NCBI GenBank assembly: GCA_021904315.1
Contig: CM038907.1
Location: forward strand, 22,513,223-22,577,222
Origin: Sphagnum magellanicum
Lineage: Eukaryota; Streptophyta; Sphagnopsida; Sphagnales; Sphagnaceae
DNA: 64,000 nt
Reading direction: 5' to 3'
Shown: piece by piece, positions 50,791 to 61,020 of the stretch
How the letters are laid out: each line of letters opens with the position of its first letter
How positions within the stretch are numbered: the first letter of the stretch is position 1
The notes under the pieces: generated by a model
Database searches by the model: none
Told to the model about the DNA's origin: nothing
The model's input: only the letters and a program-made list of their open reading frames with translations
Program-made: the position numbers and the translations under genes

Positions 50791-53700
50791 CAAAATTTTG
50801 TTTGATTATAATTTTTTCATATGAATTCTGATCGAAATGCTTATAACTATAAAGTTGTAAGTTGCTTCAAAACCTTTCCAATGATATGTCACAAGCTTAT
50901 ATAAAGACGAACATGAAATGATTATGATTGCGAAAATAATTGAAACATATATGTCCTAGGGAACTTGGGCCTTTCCTTGGGGAAAAGTACATTGCTCCTT
51001 GAGGAAGGTGCCCTTTTTCTTGGGGAACTTGGGCCTCATTGTTCATTGGCGAAGTTTCTTTAACTTTTTTTAATCCTTATGCAAGTTGTTTTTCAAGGTA
51101 CTTCATTTGTTCCCTATGGAATGTTTTTCGCTTCTTGGGAATTTCATTATATTCCATTGGGAACTTACATGGTTCTCTAGGGCAATTTGCTTGGGATTAA
51201 CATTTAGTATTTTTTTTCCATGAAGAAGTTGCTTCCTAAGGGCAATTAATTAAAAAAAACTATTTAAATGTTTTATGTATTTTTTCATCATTTTTTTTGG
51301 TTGACAAAAACAATTGAAAAAAAGATTAAACCTTGGACCTTTGAGTTGAAGGAAGGATTCTAACAATTGCATTACATGTTTTCTTTTTGAAATTATTAAG
51401 TAAGAAAAATACTTACATCGTTAATCATTGTGTGCGCACAATAAAAAAAATCCATTTTTTTTTCATGTTGGGCATTATATTACAAATGTGTCGAACCCAA
51501 TGCCACATTTAACTTGTTGCTATTGTTTAGTGTTTGCTGTCTACTTATTTAGTAATTACCTATTTTCCTACATATTATTTATATTTTAGACCTATTTCTT
51601 ACAAAATTGGCTACCAAGGTGAAATCAAATATTAAATTAGTTAAGGTTCATCCACAATTGAGTTACAACAACCATCCAATGGACTGTGTGCTAGTGGGTG
51701 TTGATTCACCATGGTCGGTTCAAGCCTTGATACCAACAAATTGCATACATGTTTTATGTTGACATGTGTAGATGTCACATAATTTTAAAATATGATTAAT
51801 ATTAATAATAACATTAAAATATAGAATATTTAAAATATCATCTAATTTCATTGTAATGTGTAATTTTTTTATTTGATCATGTGTTAAGTGAAATCATTAT
51901 ATTTGTAACAACTGGTCCCAATTCACTAGAAGGCATAACAAATTCATTAAATTTCTCACCCGAGTGAAATTGTCTCAAGTTCACCCAAAACCTAATGAAA
52001 TTCTGAGTGAACTTGACTGCATTCCTTATTAGTTCATGTCATTATAATATCCAGCCAGAGAAGCTGGAGAAAACGACTCTAAAAACTTGATGGCACAATG
52101 GATTTGGCCCAATTTGTTGTGTGGCATGATTGAGAAAGGCAAAGGCCTTTTGCCAAGGTAAATAGCTGTGCTCCACAAGCTTTTGGTTTCTCACAACTTG
52201 TGTGTGGTTGAGTACAGAAGAAATCAGTCCAAGGCAACCCACAACCTGTAATAGTGTCAATTTGACCTTATCATGAGCGTAAACCTGGGTTCCCATTGCT
52301 CAGTGTGAATTCCTCTAGTTCTGCCATGTCGGTGACAAAGAAGAAAAGCTTGAGAAACCAGCAAAGCAACTAGGAGGTATTTGAGGTTCAGGTTTTACAG
52401 CTTGTTGGCTCCTGAGGCAGGATGGGACAATTTTGGCAGTGGCTGGGGAATATGTTCATGTATGGAATAAGCCAGGCATTGGCAAAGTAATGCCTAGATA
52501 ATAGACATGTGAAATGCTATGGAGGTGACTGTAGCAGGTGGCAGGCACATGAATAGATCCATGCGCATATCCCAGGTGAATTTGAGTGGAGTGAATGACT
52601 GCCAAGGAGAACTTCAAGGAGCTCTGGCTCGATAGTGGTCTGAAGGAACATCCATTACTACCAAGCAGCCCTTTCCTTTGCAGATGGAATCTGCAACACA
52701 CAACAAGGTCCATGGTACTTCCATCTCTCATCTATCGTGACTATTTAGAGCTCAAATTTGGCTCTTTGGTCCTCTTTTGTAAAGTCGTATATCCAAGCTG
52801 AAAAATCCGGTTAGCCTCTAGCTGGAACTCTTGCAAATGTTGAGCCTGATGCAAGGTTTGAGGAGGTATAACAGCAAGTGTGTTTCTTTACCCTCAAATA
52901 CAAACAGAAAGAAATTAAATTTACCAGAATTGCTGGCAGTACTGGGGGATTATTGCCATGACTGCTTCTAGAGACAACTGCTGGTGGTATAGACAGCCCA
53001 CCTAGCAGTTGCTCCAAGCTTGTGAGCTTGCCATTGTTGAGCCCTGAGAAGTAGGAGGAGCAGCAGTTTATTGATACTCTTGTCACAAAGAATCATATCA
53101 ATGGCATAACAAGAAGAGGCAAGCATGGGATAAGGATATTATCAAAGGACATTCTGCAGCTGTAAAGCTGAATTCCAGTTTTCCATTCCTACAAAGAGTA
53201 AGTTGGAGGATCTGTCAAGAGCTAGATTGTCAACATAGTTATGTGAATGCTATCTGACTGCCCCAACTCAGATCCAATGTATATCAGTTGTTTAGAAACT
53301 GGGTATCAACTGAAGTCATGGATCTCCCAAAGCAGAATGAAACCCCGATTGAATGTTGTGATATGCTCTATTATTTTGCCCTGTTGTATTCAAGGAAACA
53401 CATCTCAAACGGAGAGTAAAAGTTCCTTGCAGTATCAGTGTTGGCCTGTATCTGACAGAGATCGTAGTGAGCCCTCATTCCCTTCTCTGGCACACAGTCT
53501 GTTCCATAATCAAGCTGGTTGTCCATGAACAGGATTTTCATTCAGAAAGCTCTTAGGGTAGAACCACCCATCACCGAATATTTTCCATTACTTTCCTCAG
53601 TCCTATAAAACAAATTAAGCAATTTTTGTGTGGTTGGACCTGCAAACTGAAGGATTACAAATGTTCTTTGAGTGTCAGAAGCAAATGAGCACTGCAGAAA

Positions 53701-54477
53701 ATGAGGGAAGAGGATGAATGATAGTTTGCTTCAATTTTTTTGAAAAAATAGCTCTGCACCCCACTCTAATTCCAGGCCCATATCTTCCTGATCTTTAGTC
53801 TGTTTTGAGCAATTTAAAACCTCATGAGTGCACCAACTAGGGCTTTGTAAAACTTTTTGTATTCTAAGCTTGAAATCCTAATCTGTTTTAATTCACCTAT
53901 TCAATGAACACTGATCCCCTTACACCAAACACCCCATACCTTTCCCATTCCTTTACCAAATTGAACAATATTTGCAATGTCGGCAGTGCTAGGTGCAGGG
54001 CTACAAATGTTCTTTAAGCTTCAGAAGCAGAGGAACTTCATTGCTCCCCCAGCTGATTTTGTTCAGCACAAAAGGATACAAGAAAACTTTGTACTTCATC
54101 TACATAAGTGGAATGTGATTGTATGGTACAACTCCTATGGTTGAAAGCCTTACACTGTGCAACCTAATGATGGCCAGGTATCCGATTGTCTTTAATGATT
54201 TTGACATTGGGACAACGACTCACATATCGAGGCCCATGTTTATTCAAAACAAAAGCCTTCCTCTTCCAAAATGAAGACTCACAATAAATCTTTGATAGAC
54301 CAATGCATACCTCCAGTCCTAATTGTGAGCATGTAACCTATAAATTCTTCCTTGGCTTTGATCACTAGCAAAATGTTGAGTATGGGAAATAGTTGAAAAC
54401 ATTGATCAAAATGTTCTCATTGGCATCCCCACCAATTGAGAGTAATGAACTTCCTAAAAGATTTCATTTGTCAGACA
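50791..54477. other. Intergenic, AT-rich then gene-like composition, no gene supported
   Basis: To about 52.0 kb this is AT-rich DNA. From 52.0 to 54.4 kb the composition is closer to that of genes, and several frames of 60-94 codons exist on both strands. None matches a family I know, and most begin without ATG. The part next to 54478 should be the ATAD3 3' UTR. Fragments of an old gene cannot be excluded. Confidence 0.4.
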
Positions 54478-57400
54478 CTAAGAAGAATATCCTTGTCTCA
54501 GCTGCTGGCGCTGAGCATGTTCAGCAACCTTGTAATCCACAACCTCCCTAAATAAGTCAGCATCCAAGACACTCTTCAGGCTTCCATAGACAGCACCCTG
54601 CAACCAATGCAAGGAACAATTTGTGAGCAAAAGTTTTTTGGACATCCTTGGTGTTCTACAGAGAACAACACTGACCAATTTCAGCTGCTTCACCATCAAA
54701 TGGCATTTGAAACAGCAAGCCACATGAACAAGGAATGGAAATTTGTATCATCACAGAACTACATATGAAATTAGTATGATCATTCCCAAACTGTGAAAGT
54801 TCAGATCTTTATGGTCAGGATGGTTTGCAACAGCAATCATTAGCATGCCTAATGTAACCAAGTTGGGTAGGTGGAAAGAACCTGAACACTGGCCATCATC
54901 TTTGCAATTTCCCGACCTGAGAACCCTTCAGTCTTGCGGGCAGCCTCAAGAAGAATGTCATCAGTAATCCCCTTGATTTCAATCTTGTCTTGCTGGCCTC
55001 GCAGCCAAGTTTTCCAACCCCAGAATTGGCTCCCAGCCTGTGCAATGTATTTGTTCAAATATAGCTTGAGAAGCTTCAAGCGTTCTTCCTCTCCTGGAAG
55101 TGGAAATTCCAGAACTTCATCGACACGGTCAGTCACTGCTGAGTCCAAATCACTTGGCCGATTTGTGGCCAGCACTAAGACAATGTCTCGTGACTGATCA
55201 CCAGTGCGATAGAGCAATGCATTCAATGCACTCCGCTGGGCCTCACTCATGCTTGTCTTATTCCGCCTGCAATCCCAGCAGGTGTCATGTCTTGTCTAGG
55301 CATAATGTACTCAATCCTACATGTTCTTTGTTCTTATTTGAACAGGGTTTGTTTAAATTTTGATTTAACAAAGATAGAATTGTAGCAATGCTCCTTAACT
55401 TAAGCTATCAGATGTCAAGAGAGATTCAATCAACTGAAATTCAGTAGTCCAGAAACAACCAGGTTGCTTACTCGCATAAAAATGCATCAGCCTCATCTAT
55501 GAACAGGATGAGACCCTTTCGGCTTTTCCCAGCCCAATCAAAAAGTTCATGGATCTTAGTCACAGCATTTGGGCCTAATGGTGCTACATCACCACCTGTC
55601 ATCAATGCATAGTCCAAGCCCTGTAAACATAAAGAGGACAAAATCATTCAGGATCTGCAAATGAACACAGGCTGCACACCAACTGTTAACAAGAACTGAT
55701 ATGCAAAAAAGGATGAGAGACAAATTCACAACAATATCACTATAATGAAATGAATTCAGCAATTCCATGGGCAGAGGTGATCTCAATATTCACCACCAAT
55801 TGAGTTTCAGAAACACACCGACTGCAAAGCTAGTTCCTTGGCTGCCATGGTCTTGCCAGTGCCCGGAGGTCCATAAAATAGCATGTTGCGGTACGGTGCT
55901 GCATGCTTTTTAGTGTTTGCTGTCACTGCTGCTAGCTGACGAATTCTGCTGTGTAACGATGGAGGGAGGATGACTTCCCCAAAACCCTTTCCACTCTTAA
56001 TTGCCTCTGTCCGCTCTGCAGCCCCACCAACAGCAGGAGTGCCCCCAGCTCCTGTTGATGTGCTGCTGGGGCGGCTCAACCAATTTGACCAGGGATATTT
56101 GCCTCTTGATGATTCACGAATCAATGCAGGTTGTCCCAGTATCCGGTCAACATGACGCCACAACACACGTGCACCCTCCCTAATTTTGACAACCATGTCA
56201 GGTTAGTGATGATCCCTTGAGCATACAAAAGAACTGTATCAGAAATGTGAACATGAATGAACTCACTTAAGATAGTTGTCCTCCACTGTCAAATTAGAGG
56301 CAACTGAGAACTGGAATCACTTCTAAGGTTTCATCATGAGCTGGAGAGAGCTAAGAGCATGAGGTTAACCTCGTGGTGTAGACTCCAGCTGCAAGGGCTG
56401 TTGCTCCTCCAATCGCAACCACAAGCTTATCCCGATCCGTAAGTATAGCCCTCAGCCCACCTGCATTGCAGATCTAAACTCTATCTCAACCTAGATCGAA
56501 CAACCAGAATTTCTCCTACACCCTGTCTTCACAACAGACAATACTAAAAAGAAAAATCAATCCAACAAGCAAATATGCTCCTTTTCAGGTCAATTCAGAA
56601 CAAAAGACAAACAAGCCAAGCCATGGAGAGTACACCAGATTTAGGCCGTCAAAGAACATCAACTACAAATCAATTCAAGTGCAGGCCAACATAAAGGACA
56701 TGGTTTCATATATCTGCAACATTGTGATTCCATGAGCAAGTACCTCCAATATGACCAAATGTGCTGTTAATTGCAGCAAGCCACTTTTCCTTCTCCATGT
56801 TTGCACGCTCTATCAGCATTCTGCGGTTCACATCCTCAGCTGCCTTAGCCTCATAGGCTCGTCCCTCAGCCTCTGCCATGGCCCTCACTCGAATGGTCTC
56901 CCTTTCAATCTCAGCTCTCTCCTTTTCAGTCTGCCGGCGTTGAGCTTGGATTTGTTCCTCTGTGCTCCTCCTAATTTGTTCTTGGCGCACTGCTGCCTCT
57001 TCTTGCATTTTCACAAGCTCTACATTGCGTTGTCTTTGTGCTTCATGTTCAGCCTATTTTTAGCCAACAGCCATTTCACCACCAGATATTGGACATCAGT
57101 ATCACTGAGATTTGAACTCTTTGGCCACCCCCAAGTTAGAAGTACCAAAGCTTACCTCATTTTATGGCAGAAAAGAGAAATATTGCAAGGACAAGAGGAC
57201 AGTAGAAGTAACAACAAACCTGCATACGCTTTCGAGTAAGTTCATCCTCATATCGGGCCAACTGGGCTTTGGTCTGAGCCTGCTGTTGCACCAACTTCCT
57301 TTGCTCCTCATATATGACTTTCTGCCTCTCCTGTATAAAAGCCAACAATTGAGCTTCCCAATTAGGTTCCAGATTGCAAGAATTGAACAATGGACTTCTT

Positions 57401-59819
57401 ATACTAGGTTTTACTACAGGAGCCAAAGGACACAAAGACGGTACCTGGTACTTTCAGAATGAAAATGGAGAAAGTATGATAATTGCTAGGTGAGATACTT
57501 AGCAAAATGGCCAGTGATATACATGGGCCTAGATTATTTGATTCCCAGTGCGCGTCAGTCATTATTGCCCATGCAACTGAAAAACAAAGGATTGATCTTC
57601 AGGTTCCTAGGACTGTAACAACCACCAAATGACTGGTTATAGATGCAGAGACCACCCATTTCAATCTGAGATTGGTGACACAGTGAGGAAGCTCAGACAC
57701 TACAGGATCAAAGAATTTGAATACAGATGCCAAATCTTTTACTGACATGGAAGACAGATATCTTAATCAAATGTTGCAAACATCTCTATACTTACAATTT
57801 AACTCAACATGAATAAAATGAGGATGGCCGCTAGAGAAATTTCAACAACACTAAATAACAGAGAGCAGTTTGCACACCAGCCACAGTCACAGACATGTCC
57901 TTCAACAGAAAAACATATGGTAGTGACCAGATACCACAATATCCCCACTAACCTCATCATCTCCCAGCAGCGGTGGAGGTCAATGTCATACAATAACCTA
58001 CAAATGGTGTTTCTGTCACAGGCCCAGCAGTGAAAGGAAGGCTCAGGTATGATGCTAGCTCCACAAAACATGAAAGAGAATGTGATGAGCAATGAGACAA
58101 AGAGAAGAACACACAAAAAAAGAAGAAAACCAAAATAAAAGAATAACAGAAGAACGAAAAAAGGAAAGAGGAAGATATTATAACTCTCATGAGCATTGAG
58201 AAATCTCCATACTTATGATTAAGAATGCCTAGGGAAAGAGGAAGAGAACAGATAAACAACATGGAGATTTTCAAGAGCCTGATCTTGTGAGGAAAAAGTG
58301 GGCTTTGAAATCCTACCTCCTCAAATTGACAAGATCTTGAAATAATCATTTTGGAATCTCAAAGATTCCAAAAGCAGAAATACCAAACAGAAATCTTTCT
58401 TTGTTAAGCAAAGATCTGGTTCAATTTAATAGAAGCTTTCAAGAGTAACAGAAGACTAATTTAACCTGCCATTTGAGCATGAAGAACTCTTTTGAGCTAC
58501 AAAGCCTTTAGAACCTATGACACTAACTGTTGGCTATTCTGATCTTGGCAGAATCTGAAACCTCAGGATCTGCAATATAATAAGAATCAGGTTGGATAAC
58601 TGTACATTCTAGCTAAAATCACTTGCACAAAATGTCAAGGGCTTAAGCCTTCTAAATCTTGGGATATTGCTGAATCCAAGGACTTGCAAGAGAGAACAAT
58701 TAAGCTCACACAAAGATTTGGGGTAGATGCCACTGCTAATATAGTCTTTGTTTACATACATGAAGCTGGAGAAAGCATAGATATCAGGAACTACCAAATT
58801 ACCTACAAACCTTCTTACTAAGGAATATCATGGAACTAAACTTTCAAGCCATATAGTGCTCACCACTGCAATCATGTGTCACAGGGCTGGGACCTAGTAA
58901 TATGACTTTGGACTTCCATACTTCTGTCTACAACAGGAAACAAGAAAGAAATGGAGAAACAGAGAACAAGAGCCAAAAACATAGAGAAAGAAGCACTATG
59001 TGCAACAGAAGGGGAGTACATACAGTCTCATGCTGTGCTTGTAGGGCTTGGTATTCAGCCTTCCGAGAACTTTCCTCTGCCTGTCGGGTTTCTTCCTGCT
59101 TTCTCATCAACTCAAAGACCTGCAGACCATTTTGCAAAAGTCAGCCCCTTTGAAAAAATTATAGATTCTCACGTTTCAGAGAAGAAACCCTTAACGTTTT
59201 CAGTTGCATAAGCCAAATAATTGCCGGCAATCATTTCCTGTATCACCATTTCTTACTCCTCCAAAAAAACGAATTTCGTGAGACCTAAACCCTAACTAGG
59301 GTTTTAGGCAGAGATTGAGAAAAATGAAAAAAGTGTGCACGTTTGAGCAGAATGTTTGAAAGAAGTCCCAAGCAGTCTATTCCATACATGCTTGGGCTTT
59401 GTTAGGTTAAGATCTGCAATTCAGATTGGTTCTCAAAAGGCTCCTTCGCGTGTAGATAACACATGCTGCTCAATCGTGAGTGAAATTTCTGGAAGTGGTA
59501 ATGATATCCGTACCTTCTTAGCATGTGTGGAAGAGTTAATTTCTCGAAGCGCCTTGGCCCCTCTCTCCAAGGCTTCCGGATCGAATCCAACAGCAGATGT
59601 TCGTGGAGCATCGTTTCTCGGCTTCTCTGTTTCTTTCGCTGGAGTCGAAGACGAGGAAGAGGATGCTGATGCAGTGGAAGGGGAAGACGGGAAAAATGAG
59701 CCAGGGTCCAAAGTTTTGTCTGCAGACACAGGGGCGCGAGCGAGCAGGTACGACGCCGACACCATCGCCGCAGCTGCACCGGCATTACACAACCGCGCAG
59801 CTGCATGACTGCTTGCCAT
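54478..59819 (-). CDS. ATAD3: Mitochondrial AAA+ ATPase ATAD3, 9 exons, 642 aa
   Basis: An inner-membrane ATPase involved in mitochondrial nucleoid and membrane organisation. Exons in transcript order: 59819-59514, 59119-59024, 57330-57220, 57053-56744, 56460-56370, 56179-55819, 55620-55472, 55266-54882, 54597-54478 (TAG). All introns are GT-AG and phases close to 643 codons, the usual plant length. The ATG at 59819 gives [21 protein letters not shown] longer frame upstream lacks ATG. The ATAD3 N-domain begins [19 protein letters not shown] and continues as a charged coiled coil to about residue 270 (e.g. [19 protein letters not shown]). A hydrophobic segment [16 protein letters not shown] follows at about 287-302. 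The AAA module has Walker A GPPGTGKT (408-415), Walker B ILFIDEAD (463-470), [20 protein letters not shown] and [15 protein letters not shown]. The end is [20 protein letters not shown]. The second intron is the longest (about 1.7 kb). Confidence 0.95.
59287..59304. repeat. Inverted telo-box pair in ATAD3 intron 1
   Basis: AAACCCTA, two bases, then TAGGGTTT: an 8-bp palindrome built from the plant telomere/telo-box motif. It lies in the first intron of ATAD3, a position where telo-boxes often act near transcription starts. Confidence 0.6.
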
Positions 59820-60420
59820 CTCCAACTTCTTCTTCACTTCCCTATGTCTCCTCAATCCCGCCGCTCTTCTCCAAAGACTCTTGGTTCTTCTTCAACCCCG
59901 TGGCGCCCCTCACGAAAAAACCAAACTACACACTACTACTACTACTACTACCCTCCACAAAACCCTACTTGTGAACAACGGTACCTACAACCAACTGATA
60001 CACAAACAATGCACAACCCCGGTCAACCGCGCATCAGTGGACGTGAGGCGACGTCAACAATATATTGCACGCACTTGAACAAACGGTTTTGCACACATTT
60101 AGAACCACAATCAAAATTTCGCAACTGTTGTTCAAAGTTCAAACCCACGGATTCATGGAGGCATTCTCAGAGAACGTAAGATTAATAAACCCGGTACGCC
60201 AGTGGTGGAGAAGCCTACAAGCGAGTGCAGAGAGAATGAAAGTACGCCGTGCCGCGAGGGAGTGCCGGCCACGGCAGGCGCAAAACATACGAAACAAGAC
60301 GGCGGCGCTCGCGCCTTAGGACTACGCACCAATGACTTCGTCCGTCCTATCGACGAAGTCCGTCCATCCGTCCAACCCGCCCCAACTTTCGTCTTGTGGT
60401 AACAGCAGAGGGTGCTGGTG
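59820..60420. promoter_or_regulatory. ATAD3 promoter and 5' UTR region
   Basis: Upstream of the minus-strand start codon. It has an (ACT)n tract near 59930-59950 and is unusually GC- and CpG-rich at 60230-60390, unlike the AT-rich DNA beyond 60420. No other gene is supported here; plus-strand frames are low-complexity or antisense to exon 1. Confidence 0.4.
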
Positions 60421-60921
60421 ACAAAATACCAGGCCTTTAATTTTTGATAGGGGAAGCAGTGTTTCTTTTTTATGGCGAAATTTCGCCAAATTTTGACCTA
60501 TACAAAGGATTTTTCATGGAAGTAGTGGCCCAAATTCGCCAGATTTCAAAGGGAAAAAATAAAATCCAAATTGCCAAATTTTAATGATAAGTTCCAAGAG
60601 GTAGCCAAGAAAATAGAAGGATTTTTTAATTTTAATTTTAATTTTTTCTACTTCCATATCTTGTATGTGGCCAAAGCTGGAGAGAAAATTGTGTGTGTGT
60701 GAGGAACCCTCAAAATTATACCTGCCCTGAGGTCCATATGAAGCTTGCAATGCCCTTCAATTGCATCTTGCCCTTCTAGTGAAGAGCAAAAAAAAATGTC
60801 AAACCCTTCACATGTGAAGGGCAACTTCTTTTTATGAATCCTTCAATGTGAAGAGCACTTGGTTAGAAAAGATTTCACATGAGATTAAACTCTTTGAAAT
60901 CTTTCAATGCAATGTATATTT
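60421..60921. other. Intergenic, no feature
   Basis: AT-rich DNA with nothing recognised. Confidence 0.4.
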
Positions 60922-61020
60922 GAGATCAAAGAGTTGATATACCAAACTCTCTTTGAGATTGAAGAGTTGATATACCAAACTCTCTTTGAGATCAAAGAGT
61001 TGATATACCAAACTCTCTTT
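60922..61020. repeat. 33-bp tandem triplication
   Basis: Three copies (60922-60954, 60955-60987, 60988-61020) of a unit starting GAGATCAAAGAGTTGATATA and ending CCAAACTCTCTTT. The first and third are identical, the middle differs at two bases, and a partial fourth follows. The near identity implies a recent expansion. Confidence 0.9.

Noticed and set aside
52811-53086. Minus-strand frame with an LRR-like stretch (LNNGKLTSLEQLLGGLSIPP)
   Set aside because: Only one weak leucine-rich segment, no ATG at the frame start, no neighbouring exon of the same kind. Chance similarity is likely.
59820-59855. ATAD3 start at 59855
   Set aside because: The codon is TTG. The ATG at 59819 is the first proper start.
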